Assembly: GCF_050586465.1 (NCBI RefSeq)
Contig: NZ_JBOCEG010000007.1
Span: 1 to 64,000, forward strand
From: CAJXYS01 sp913063035
Lineage (GTDB): Bacteria; Pseudomonadota; Alphaproteobacteria; Rhodobacterales; Rhodobacteraceae
DNA length: 64,000 bases
Direction: 5' to 3'
The position numbers and the translations under genes are program-made. Numbering within the stretch: position 1 is the first letter of the stretch; every line of letters starts with the position of its first letter. Below are positions 11,240 to 19,198 of this stretch, piece by piece. The notes under the pieces are model-generated. The model was not told the DNA's origin and did no database searches. It worked only from the letters and a program-made list of their open reading frames with translations.

Positions 11240-12397
11240 TCATTTCACCGAACCGGCGAGCAGACCGCGCACGAGGTAGCGTTGCATGGTGAAGAACACC
11301 ACGAGCGGCACCGCGATCGAGACGAAGGCGGCGGCCGCGAGAATGCCCCAGTCTCCCCCGCGCGAGCCCAGAAGGTCGTCGGCGATCCGCACCGTCATCA
11401 CCCAGCTCTCGTCGTTGGACGGCAGGAAGACCTTGGCCACCAGCAGGTCGTTCCAGGTCCAGAGGAACTGGAATATCGCGAAACTGGCCAGCGCCGGGAA
11501 GCTCAGCGGCAGGATGATCCGCACGAAGATCTGGAAATCCGTGGCGCCGTCGACCTTGGCGGAATCGATGATGTCGCGCGGCAGGCCGACCATGTAGTTG
11601 CGCAGGAGATAGATCGCGAGCGGCAGCCCGAAGCCGGTATGGGCCAGCCATATGCCGACGAAGCTCTGGCCGATGCCGACCTGCTGGTGCAGCTTCAGGA
11701 GCGGCACGAGCGCCAGTTGCAGCGGCACCACCAAGAGTCCGACCACCGCCGCGATCAGCAGTCCGCGCCCCGGGAAATCCATCCAGGCCAGCGCATAGGC
11801 CGCGAAGGCGGCGATCAGGATCGGGATCACCGTGGCGGGAATCGTCACCGTCAGCGTGTTGACGAAGGCCTGCAGCATCCCGTCGCCGGTCATCACGGTA
11901 TCGTAGTTCGCCATTGTGAAGTCCGGCGGCGTCTCGGCCACGAAATAGACTCGCGGAAAGCCCTCTTCCTCCGGGTTCTCGTCGGTGGTGAAGACGAAGC
12001 TGCCGTCCGCACGGACGGTCGTGGTGCCGTTGTCGCGGTTCTCGACCTCGGCGCCGGCCGCGAATTCGCCCGGGTTGATGCCGCGCAGGCCGAAAGCGAC
12101 GATCGGCGGGCGCCGGTCGGTGCCGAAATCCTCGGCGACGCCCGGCACCTCGAAGATGTTGCCGGTGATCGTCCACATCCCGTCCCCGCCCGTGACCGTG
12201 CCCTCGGCCCGGGCGCGGTAGGCCTGTTCCACCGGGAAGGGGGCCTCCCACCAGGCCGAGACCGCGATCTGGTCACGGTCGCGGAAGGACGACACGAAAA
12301 GACCGACGGTCGGGATCAGCCAGATGACCACCAGCAGGAAGACCGTGATGTTGACCGCCCAGCTGAGCGAGGATTTCCGTCCAGCGATATTGTCCAT
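11240..12397 (-). CDS. aglG: alpha-glucoside ABC transporter permease AglG
   Basis: Inner-membrane permease of the MalG class, 385 residues. One transmembrane helix (IWLIPTVGLFVSSFRDRDQI) is followed by a periplasmic insert of about 140 residues rich in Gly, Thr and acidic residues. The C-terminal permease domain carries the EAA loop, with IDSAKVDGATDFQIFVRIILP before the last helices. The large insert is characteristic of AglG proteins and makes this longer than ordinary MalG homologues (about 280). It pairs with AglF, 15 bases upstream in the transcript. It ends RGLLAGSVK, the usual end of this subfamily. Confidence 0.93.
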   Translation of the reverse strand: MDNIAGRKSSLSWAVNITVFLLVVIWLIPTVGLFVSSFRDRDQIAVSAWWEAPFPVEQAYRARAEGTVTGGDGMWTITGNIFEVPGVAEDFGTDRRPPIVAFGLRGINPGEFAAGAEVENRDNGTTTVRADGSFVFTTDENPEEEGFPRVYFVAETPPDFTMANYDTVMTGDGMLQAFVNTLTVTIPATVIPILIAAFAAYALAWMDFPGRGLLIAAVVGLLVVPLQLALVPLLKLHQQVGIGQSFVGIWLAHTGFGLPLAIYLLRNYMVGLPRDIIDSAKVDGATDFQIFVRIILPLSFPALASFAIFQFLWTWNDLLVAKVFLPSNDESWVMTVRIADDLLGSRGGDWGILAAAAFVSIAVPLVVFFTMQRYLVRGLLAGSVK

Positions 12398-12412
12398 CGT
12401 CCCGCCTCCCCC

Positions 12413-13390
12413 TCAGCGCATTTCCTTGCGGGCCTGCCGGATGTTCCAGATCATCACCGGCAGGACCACGATCATGATCACGAAGGCGACCGCCGTGGCG
12501 CGCCCGTCGTCGCGGAACATGAAATCCATCATGTAGGATGGCAGGATCTCGGTATCGAAATTGCCTCCCGTCATCGTGTAGACGATGTCGAAGACCTTCA
12601 GCACCAGGATGGTGATCGTCGTCCAGACCACGACGATCGTGCCCATGATCTGCGGCACCTTGATCTTGAAGAAGATCTGGAACGGGTTCGCCCCGTCGAT
12701 GATCGCGGCCTCGACGGTCTCCTCGGGGATGCCGCGCAGCGCGGCCGACAGGATCACCATGGCGAACCCGGTCTGGATCCAGATGAGGATCACCATCAGG
12801 AAGAAGTTGTTCCAGAACGGCACCTGCAGCGGGTCGAGCGGGTTGAGCCCGAAAGCGTCGCGCACCGCGTTGATGATGCCGATATCCGGGTCATTGGCGT
12901 AGACGAATTTCCAGATCAGCGAGGCCCCGACGAAGCTGATCGCCATCGGCATGAAGATCAGCGATTTCGCGACGTTGCCCCATTTCAGCCGATCCGTCAG
13001 CTGGGCGACGAGCAGGCCGAGAAAGGTCGCCATGGCGGGCACCACGAGCACCCAGAGGAAATTGTTGAAAAAGGCCGAGCGGAAGGTCTCGTCGGCGAAC
13101 AGGCTGGCGTAGTTGCCGAGGCCGATGAACTCGTCGCCCGCCCGGTTGTAGAGCGACCGCACGAAGGAGCCGAAGACCGGATAGACGAGGTAGAGCCCCA
13201 GCGCGAACATCGCCGGGAAGAGAAACAGCCACGGCCGGACCGCATTCGCGCGGTTGATGTTGCGCCCGGCATCCTTGCCCCGGGCCGGGAAGATCACCCG
13301 GTCGAGCACCGTGTTGGCAAGGTAGAAATACCCCACGCAGCCGCCCACGCCGACCACGATCGTGACGATGCCCTGGATGATCGGGTTCAT
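12413..13390 (-). CDS. aglF: alpha-glucoside ABC transporter permease AglF
   Basis: Inner-membrane permease of the MalF class, 325 residues, partner of AglG. The N-terminus has one hydrophobic segment, then a basic stretch and about six more helices (for example FLFPAMFALGLYLVYPVFGS and FNNFLWVLVVPAMATFLGLL). The EAA-type coupling motif is EAAIIDGANPFQIFFKIKVP. It follows aglE after 109 bases that contain a strong hairpin, and precedes aglG closely, so permease levels may be set below those of the binding protein. Confidence 0.93.
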   Translation of the reverse strand: MNPIIQGIVTIVVGVGGCVGYFYLANTVLDRVIFPARGKDAGRNINRANAVRPWLFLFPAMFALGLYLVYPVFGSFVRSLYNRAGDEFIGLGNYASLFADETFRSAFFNNFLWVLVVPAMATFLGLLVAQLTDRLKWGNVAKSLIFMPMAISFVGASLIWKFVYANDPDIGIINAVRDAFGLNPLDPLQVPFWNNFFLMVILIWIQTGFAMVILSAALRGIPEETVEAAIIDGANPFQIFFKIKVPQIMGTIVVVWTTITILVLKVFDIVYTMTGGNFDTEILPSYMMDFMFRDDGRATAVAFVIMIVVLPVMIWNIRQARKEMR

Positions 13391-13438
13391 CGCGCGTCCT
13401 CCCTTCCCCGTGCCGCTTTTCGCGGGCCGTTCCGTCTT

Positions 13439-13461
13439 GGCATCCGGCCCGGGCGGATGCC
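13439..13461 (-). terminator. aglE-aglF intercistronic hairpin
   Basis: Perfect 8-bp stem GGCATCCG / CGGATGCC with a 7-base GC loop, 38 bases after the aglE stop and 48 before the aglF start. It has no T-run. Hairpins here in binding-protein operons are known to cause partial termination or to protect the upstream mRNA (as in malE-malF). This role is inferred from position. Confidence 0.6.
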
Positions 13462-13499
13462 CGGGCCGGTGCAGGTTCCATCACCTCGGCCGGGCCGGA

Positions 13500-14843
13500 T
13501 CAGTCGATCTGGTCCCAGCGTTCCTGGATCCCCGCGGCGACGTCGGCCGCATCGGCGCCGGTGGTGTAATCCACCATGCCCGTCCAGAAGGCGCCCGCGC
13601 CGATCTCGGCCGGCATCAGGTCCGAGGCGTCGAAGCGGAAGGTCGTGGCCCCAAGCAGGATGTCATTCATCTGCCGCAGCGTCGCCGAGGCGAAGAGATC
13701 GCTGTTCACGCCGGTATGGGGCGTCAGGAAGCCCGACTGCGCCATCCAGACCTCGTGCGCGATGGGGGTCTTAAGGAAGTCGATGAAGGACCGCGCCGCG
13801 TCCGAATCCTCGGTGATCGCGAAGAGCGTCCCCGCGCCCAGGACCGGGCTGCCGAGATCCTCGCTCTCGAAGGACGGGAAGTAGAAGAAGTCCGCATCCG
13901 CGTCCTCGGGGAAGAAGGTCGGGATGAAGGATGCCTGGCGGTGCATGTAGCATTCCGGCGGAAAGCTGAAGAGCCCGGCCGGGCTGTCGCGGAAATCGGT
14001 CGTCGCGACGGCCTGGCTGCCCCCGGCGACGTAGGCGTCGTTCCGCGCGAAGGTGCCGTAGGCCTCGATCGCGCCGATCACGGCCGGATCGTCGAAGGAG
14101 ATCTCGTTTGCGACCCACTGGTCATAGACCGCGGGCGGCTGGGTCCGCAGCATCATGTCCTCGACCCAGTCGGTGGCCGGCCAGCCGGTCGCCGCGCCGG
14201 AGCCGAGCCCGATGCACCAGGGCGTGCCGCCATCCGCGACGATCTGGTCGGAGAGCGCGATAAGCTCTTCCATCGTCTCGGGAATGTCGTAGCCCATCTC
14301 GTCGAACTGCTCGGGCGAATACCAGACGAGAGATTTCACATCGACCTTGTAGAAGAAGCCGTAGAGGTTCTCGGCGCCGTCCGGCCCCTCGGCGGTGCCG
14401 AGCGACACCCAGGACTCGCCCGCGGCGTAGTTCTCGCGGACCCAGTCGGCGGTGTCCGCCGCCATTTCGGCCAGTTCTCCGCGCGCGGCCAGGTCACCCA
14501 TCAGGCCCGGCTGCGGGAAGACCGCGATGTTGGGCGGGCTGTCGGCCTGGGTGGCGATCACGATGTCCTGCTCGAAGCTGTCCGAGCCGGAATATTCCAC
14601 CGTCGCGCCGGTGGCGGCCTCGAAATAGGCCAGCACGGACTCCACCAGCGCGGCGTCGGCGCCGGTCCAGGGGCCGGTGATGCTCAGCGTCTGGTCGGCC
14701 AGGTCGTGCGCGGCGGAAAACGCCTCGTAGCTTTCCCAGCTGAAGGCGCCCTCGCCCGGCGCGAACATGAGATGGTCGTCGGCCAGCGCGCCACCGGCGG
14801 ATAGCGCCAGCGCGGCCGCACCAAGGTACAGCGAATGTTTCAT
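13500..14843 (-). CDS. aglE: alpha-glucoside ABC transporter substrate-binding protein
   Basis: Periplasmic binding protein, 447 residues, that captures alpha-glucosides for AglFG/AglK. The signal peptide is MKHSLYLGAAALALSAGGALA, cut before DDHLMFAPG. The mature protein is a family 1 extracellular solute-binding protein with many aromatic residues around the predicted cleft (for example WEDMMLR-like and GLGSGAATGWPATDW stretches). The start at 14843 was chosen over 14867 because GGAGG lies 7 bases upstream. It is the first gene of the minus-strand operon and is read from the divergent aglE/aglR region, where two AGCGCT-core palindromes lie. Confidence 0.94.
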   Translation of the reverse strand: MKHSLYLGAAALALSAGGALADDHLMFAPGEGAFSWESYEAFSAAHDLADQTLSITGPWTGADAALVESVLAYFEAATGATVEYSGSDSFEQDIVIATQADSPPNIAVFPQPGLMGDLAARGELAEMAADTADWVRENYAAGESWVSLGTAEGPDGAENLYGFFYKVDVKSLVWYSPEQFDEMGYDIPETMEELIALSDQIVADGGTPWCIGLGSGAATGWPATDWVEDMMLRTQPPAVYDQWVANEISFDDPAVIGAIEAYGTFARNDAYVAGGSQAVATTDFRDSPAGLFSFPPECYMHRQASFIPTFFPEDADADFFYFPSFESEDLGSPVLGAGTLFAITEDSDAARSFIDFLKTPIAHEVWMAQSGFLTPHTGVNSDLFASATLRQMNDILLGATTFRFDASDLMPAEIGAGAFWTGMVDYTTGADAADVAAGIQERWDQID

Positions 14844-14909
14844 TGATTTCCTCCCGGTCTGGCGCAAAACGGCGCCACTGAACGCAATCCCCAGCGCCCG
14901 GAATCACGC

Positions 14910-14923
14910 CCAAAGCGCTTTGG
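14910..14923. promoter_or_regulatory. AglR-type operator, aglE side
   Basis: CCAAAGCGCTTTGG is a perfect 14-bp palindrome 67 bases upstream of the aglE start codon. It has the AGCGCT core expected of a LacI-family site. It probably controls aglEFGAK and, through the pair with 15021-15030, the divergent aglR operon. Confidence 0.8.
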
Positions 14924-15020
14924 ATAGATCGACGTTGGAGAAAAGCCGGTAGCCTGTCAAGGCGCGGACCGGCGACGGTTTCTGCGATCTTCGCCGGGTT
15001 TTCACTTGGCGGGACCTTCC

Positions 15021-15030
15021 AAAGCGCTTT
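15021..15030. promoter_or_regulatory. AglR-type operator, aglR side
   Basis: AAAGCGCTTT is a perfect 10-bp palindrome that ends 12 bases before the aglR start codon; it would block transcription or translation of aglR. Its centre is 109 bp from the aglE-side site. A degenerate third copy, GAAAGCGCTCTC, lies inside the first codons of aglR (15051-15062), centred 31 bp, close to three helical turns, from this one. Confidence 0.75.
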
Positions 15031-15042
15031 AAAACGGCGGGG

Positions 15043-16068
15043 ATGAACCTGAAAGCGCTCTCAGAAAAGCTCGGCCTCTCGCCGACCACCGTCAGCCGCG
15101 CGCTGAACGGCTACCCCGAGGTGAGCGATGCCACCCGCCGTCGGGTCCTAGACGCCGCGCGGCGCTATCACTACCGGCCGAACACGCGGGCCAAGAGCCT
15201 TGCGACCGGGCGCACCATGTCGATCGGCCATGTCATTCCGCTGTCCACCAAGCACGAGATGGTCAACCCGATCTTCGCCGACTTCATCGCCGGCGCGGGC
15301 GAGACCTATTCGCGGGCCGGCTACGACATGTCGCTCTCCGTCGTCCGCGACGAGGACGAGGCGCGCGTCTACCGCGAACTGGCCCAGAACCGCTCGGTCG
15401 ACGGCATCATCGTGCACGGCCCCCGCGTCGACGACCCGCGGATCGGCCTGCTGCAGGAGCTTGGCCTGCCGTTCGTGGTGCATGGGCGGGCCTCGGAAAC
15501 GGGCGCCGGCTATTCCTGGCTGGACGTCAACAACCGCCGGGCCTTCGCCCGGGCGACGCGGTTCCTGCTCGATCTCGGCCACCGGCGGATTGGGCTGGTC
15601 AACGGGATCGAGACCATGAGCTTCGCGCATCGCCGCCGCCTCGGCCACGAGGACGCCCTTTCCGCGGCCGGCATCGGCCCCGACCCGGCGCTGATGCGCG
15701 CCGGCGAGATGACCGAACCCTACGGCCATGCCGCCGCCCGCGAGATGCTCGAGCTTGACCGTCCACCGACCGCGTTCCTGACCTCGTCCTTCCTCGCCGC
15801 GATGGGGGTGCGCCGCGCGTTGGAGGATCGCGGGTTGAAACCCGGGCGCGACGTCTCGATCCTGACCCATGACGACGTGCTGTCCTACCTCGCCAACGAG
15901 GGCGACGTGCCGCTCTATACCGCGGTGCGATCCTCGGTCCGCGCGGCGGGGCGGCGCTGCGCCGAGATGCTTCTGGACATCGTCACCGATCCGGACCATG
16001 CGCCGATCCAGGAAATATGGGAGGCCGAGCTGGTCCTCGGCCAATCCACCGGCCCCGCCCCGGCCTGA
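15043..16068 (+). CDS. aglR: LacI-family transcriptional regulator AglR
   Basis: 341-residue repressor. The N-terminal helix-turn-helix (MNLKALSEKLGLSPTTVSRALNGYPEVS, residues 1-28) has the LacI recognition-helix pattern TTVSRALNG. A hinge helix region TRAKSLATGRT follows, then a periplasmic-binding-protein-like effector domain to the end. It is divergent from aglEFGAK and heads a plus-strand operon with a beta-glucosidase and glucokinase, so it probably senses a glucoside or glucose derivative. The AGCGCT-core palindromes in its own promoter imply autoregulation. The ribosome-binding site is poor (GGCGGGG), partly because the operator occupies the leader. Confidence 0.9.
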   Translation: MNLKALSEKLGLSPTTVSRALNGYPEVSDATRRRVLDAARRYHYRPNTRAKSLATGRTMSIGHVIPLSTKHEMVNPIFADFIAGAGETYSRAGYDMSLSVVRDEDEARVYRELAQNRSVDGIIVHGPRVDDPRIGLLQELGLPFVVHGRASETGAGYSWLDVNNRRAFARATRFLLDLGHRRIGLVNGIETMSFAHRRRLGHEDALSAAGIGPDPALMRAGEMTEPYGHAAAREMLELDRPPTAFLTSSFLAAMGVRRALEDRGLKPGRDVSILTHDDVLSYLANEGDVPLYTAVRSSVRAAGRRCAEMLLDIVTDPDHAPIQEIWEAELVLGQSTGPAPA

Positions 16069-16094
16069 TCCACACCGGCCCCGAAAGGACCGAC

Positions 16095-17429
16095 ATGCGC
16101 CTCAGCCACGCCCGTGCCAACTTCCCCGACGGTTTCGTCTTCGGCGCCGCCACCTCGGCCTACCAGATCGAGGGCCACGCGCTCGGCGGCGCCGGGGTGA
16201 CCCACTGGGACACCTTCGCCGCCACGCCGGGCAACGTGGTCCGCGCCGAGACCGGCGCGCTGGCCTGCGATCATTACACCCGCTACGCCGAGGATCTCGA
16301 CCTTGCCGCGGCGGCGGGGCTCGACGCCTACCGGTTCTCGACCTCCTGGGCGCGGGTGTTGCCCGAGGGCCGGGGCACGCCCAATCCCGAGGGCCTCGAT
16401 TTCTATGACCGGCTGGTCGACGCGATGCTAGCGCGCGGGCTCAAGCCCTGCGCGACGCTCTACCACTGGGAGCTGCCCGCGCCGCTCGCCGACCTCGGGG
16501 GCTGGCGCAACCGCGACATCGCCGGCTGGTTCGGCGATTTCACCGAGGTCATCATGCGCCGGATCGGCGACCGCGTCTTCTCGGCCGCGCCGATCAACGA
16601 ACCCTGGTGCGTCGCCTGGCTCAGCCATTTCCTGGGCCAGCACGCGCCGGGCCTGCGCGACATCCGCGCCGCGGCGCGGGCGATGCATCACGTCCTGCTG
16701 GCCCACGGCACTGCCATCGCGCGGATGCGCGGGCTTGGCATGGGCAATCTCGGCGCGGTGGTGAACCACGAATACGCCGCCCCCGCCGACGGCAGCCCCG
16801 AGGCCGTCGCGGCGGCCACGCGCTACGACGCGATCTACAACCGCTTCTTCCTGGGCGGCATGTTCCGCGGCGCCTATCCCGCGGAAGCGCTCGAGGGGCT
16901 GGCGCCGCATTTGCCGGCGGGCTGGCAGGACGATTTCCCGACCATCACCCAGCCCGTCGACTGGCTCGGCATCAACTACTACACCCGCAAGCGCATCGCC
17001 GCCGATCCCGGTCCCTGGCCCGGCACGGCCGAGGTCCCGGGCCCGCTGCCCAAGACCCAGATGGGCTGGGAGATCTACCCCGAGGGGCTGCGGTTCTTCC
17101 TCGACCGGGCCCATCGCGACTACACCGGCGACCTGCCGATCTACGTCACCGAGAACGGCATGGCCAATGCCGACAGCGTGCAGGACGGGCGGGTGGCCGA
17201 TCTCGCGCGCATCGCCTATCTGGACGCGCATCTCGCGCAGGTCCGCCAAGCCCGCGCCGACGGGGTCCCGGTCGCGGGATATTTCGTCTGGTCGCTGCTC
17301 GACAATTACGAATGGGCGCTCGGCTACGACAAGCGCTTCGGACTGGTCCACGTGGATTTCGACAGCCTGCGACGCACGCCCAAGGACTCCTACCACGCGC
17401 TCAAGGCGGCGCTCCGCCGCGACAACTGA
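16095..17429 (+). CDS. beta-glucosidase, GH1
   Basis: Cytoplasmic glycoside hydrolase that splits beta-glucosides such as cellobiose to glucose. The product is 444 residues, the usual GH1 length. The acid/base is E169 in PINEPW and the nucleophile E353 in VTENGM. The N-terminal FVFGAATSAYQIEG and C-terminal SLLDNYEWALGYDKRFGLVHVD are family signatures. AAGGA lies 5 bases before the ATG. It follows aglR by 26 bases and precedes glk by 12, so beta- as well as alpha-glucoside use is placed under AglR. There is no signal peptide. Confidence 0.95.
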   Translation: MRLSHARANFPDGFVFGAATSAYQIEGHALGGAGVTHWDTFAATPGNVVRAETGALACDHYTRYAEDLDLAAAAGLDAYRFSTSWARVLPEGRGTPNPEGLDFYDRLVDAMLARGLKPCATLYHWELPAPLADLGGWRNRDIAGWFGDFTEVIMRRIGDRVFSAAPINEPWCVAWLSHFLGQHAPGLRDIRAAARAMHHVLLAHGTAIARMRGLGMGNLGAVVNHEYAAPADGSPEAVAAATRYDAIYNRFFLGGMFRGAYPAEALEGLAPHLPAGWQDDFPTITQPVDWLGINYYTRKRIAADPGPWPGTAEVPGPLPKTQMGWEIYPEGLRFFLDRAHRDYTGDLPIYVTENGMANADSVQDGRVADLARIAYLDAHLAQVRQARADGVPVAGYFVWSLLDNYEWALGYDKRFGLVHVDFDSLRRTPKDSYHALKAALRRDN

Positions 17430-17441
17430 ACGAGGCTCACC

Positions 17442-18461
17442 ATGGCGCCCTCCCTGCCCGATGTCGCCGCCGGCGACGACCCGGACGACCGCGCCGACGA
17501 CCGTCCGGTGCTGGTCGCCGATATCGGCGGCACCAACACCCGCGTCGCGCTGGCTCGCGGCACCGAGATCCTGTCCGACAGCACGCGGCGGTACCGCAAT
17601 GCCGACTATCCCGGGCTGGAAAGCCTGCTGCGGCGCTACCTCGCCGAGGCCGGCCGCCCGGACTGCGCCGGGGCCTGCGCGGCGGTCGCCGGCCCCGTGC
17701 GCGAGGGCGTCGCCAGCATGACCAATCTCGACTGGACGATCGAGCGCGACACGCTCAGCCGCGCGGCGGGCACCGATCGCGTGGCCCTGCTGAACGACCT
17801 GCAGGCGCAGGGGCACGCGCTCGGCCATATCGCGCCGGATGCCCTGGCGCCCGTGCTGGACGGCGTCGCGGCGGGCCCGAACGCGGCCAAGCTGGTGATC
17901 GGCGTGGGCACCGGGTTCAACGTCGCCCCCGTCTACGACACCGCGGCGGGCCGCTACGTCACCCCGTCCGAGGCCGGCCATGCCGATCTGCCGATCCGCA
18001 CCGCCGCCGATATGCGGCTCTGCCATTTCCTGGCCACGGCGCATGGCTTCCCCTCGGTCGAGGACGTGCTGTCGGGACGCGGGATCGAGCATCTCTACGC
18101 CTGGCTCGGGACCGAGGTGCACGACCCGCGCGAAGCGCGCGCCGCCGAGATCATGGAGGCCGTCGCCGGGGGCGGCGACGCCCGTGCCGCGGATGCCGCG
18201 CGGATCTTCGTGACCTTTCTCGGGCGCGTGGCCGGCGACCTCGCGCTCATCCACCTGCCCTTCGGCGGCATCTACCTCTCGGGCGGTGTGGCGCGCGCCT
18301 TCGCCCCGCACCTGGCCGGGTTCGGCTTCGCCGCGGCGTTCCGCGACAAGGGGCGCTTCGCGGGGTTCATGGGCAATTTCGGCGTGACAGTGATCGAGGA
18401 CGACTACGCCGCGCTGACGGGCTGCGCCGTGCATCTCAACCGATTGTCGCTCGCGGCCTAG
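17442..18461 (+). CDS. glk: glucokinase
   Basis: Phosphorylates glucose released by AglA and the GH1 enzyme, feeding the Entner-Doudoroff genes elsewhere in the window. The product is 339 residues, of the ROK-unrelated Glk (E. coli-type) family. The phosphate-binding motif is VADIGGTNTRVAL near residue 25. GVGTGFNVAP and PSEAGHADLPI are Glk family motifs, and GGIYLSGGVARAFAP forms the second nucleotide-binding segment. An acidic, low-complexity stretch of about 20 residues precedes the domain. The gene ends in a CTAG overlap with the convergent UspA-like gene. Confidence 0.94.
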   Translation: MAPSLPDVAAGDDPDDRADDRPVLVADIGGTNTRVALARGTEILSDSTRRYRNADYPGLESLLRRYLAEAGRPDCAGACAAVAGPVREGVASMTNLDWTIERDTLSRAAGTDRVALLNDLQAQGHALGHIAPDALAPVLDGVAAGPNAAKLVIGVGTGFNVAPVYDTAAGRYVTPSEAGHADLPIRTAADMRLCHFLATAHGFPSVEDVLSGRGIEHLYAWLGTEVHDPREARAAEIMEAVAGGGDARAADAARIFVTFLGRVAGDLALIHLPFGGIYLSGGVARAFAPHLAGFGFAAAFRDKGRFAGFMGNFGVTVIEDDYAALTGCAVHLNRLSLAA

Positions 18462-19198
18462 TCCTTGGCCGGCACCGGCAGGATCAGCGGCGCGCGCGCG
18501 ATCTCGACCAGCCGGGCGGCCGCGTCGGCGCCGCCCGCCCCCGGCGCCATCACCACCACGGCCGGGCTCATCCGCCCGAGCCTTTTGTGCAGGGCCGCCG
18601 CGTCGGCATAGCTTTCCACCACCGCCCGGTGCAGCCCCGCCTGGCGCAGGGTCTCCGCGATCTCGGCCCGGCGCGCGGGCGGTACCAGGACATGCATGTC
18701 CTGCTCCGTCGCCCCGGCGATCCGCCCGGCAAGCCCGATGATCCCGCGGCCGTCGTCTTCGCCCAGGACCAGCACCAGCCCCCCGGTCGCGGGGCGCGCG
18801 GGCCGGTAGCCGATCAGGATCAGGTCGCCGATCCCGGCCGCGCCGGACAGCACCGCCGCCATCCGCCCGCGCTCCAGCGTGACCGACCAGCGGAGCGGGC
18901 GTTTCCGCGCGGCTTCGGCCAGGGACTGCTCGAGCCGGCGGGTGTCCTGGCGAAACGCCGCGACCATCCGCTCGACCGAGAGCCCGCCGGTGCTGCGCCC
19001 GGCAAGATCGAGCGCCCGCGCCCGCCGATGACCGGCATAGGCGATGATCGTCTCCTCCTCGATCATCAGGCCGCGCAGCTCCGCGCCGGTCTGCGCCGCC
19101 AGGCCGAGCGCAAGCCCCAGCGCGGCCTCGGCATCGGCAAAGCAGGTCGCGCCGAGGACGACGCGCCGCGGATGATCATGCGCCGGCTCGTCGGTCAC
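18458..19198 (-). CDS. UspA-like protein, function uncertain
   Basis: 246-residue soluble protein, rich in Ala and Arg. The N-terminal half (RRVVLGATCFADAEAALGLA, then an acidic LMIEEETIIAYAG) has the alternating strand/helix look of a universal-stress-protein fold, and the second half seems to repeat it (MHVLVPPARRAEIAETLRQ). No nucleotide-binding GxxG(S/T) motif is clear. It is translationally coupled to the Lon-like protease by an ATGA overlap, so it is co-expressed downstream of it and may serve as a partner or adaptor; this is inference. It probably answers to the Fnr box upstream of the protease. Confidence 0.7.
   Translation of the reverse strand: MTDEPAHDHPRRVVLGATCFADAEAALGLALGLAAQTGAELRGLMIEEETIIAYAGHRRARALDLAGRSTGGLSVERMVAAFRQDTRRLEQSLAEAARKRPLRWSVTLERGRMAAVLSGAAGIGDLILIGYRPARPATGGLVLVLGEDDGRGIIGLAGRIAGATEQDMHVLVPPARRAEIAETLRQAGLHRAVVESYADAAALHKRLGRMSPAVVVMAPGAGGADAAARLVEIARAPLILPVPAKD

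Noticed and set aside
11132..13774. Open frame of 880 codons on the plus strand opposite aglG and aglF
   Set aside because: His/Asp/Arg-rich translation typical of a GC shadow; the opposite strand encodes recognisable permeases.
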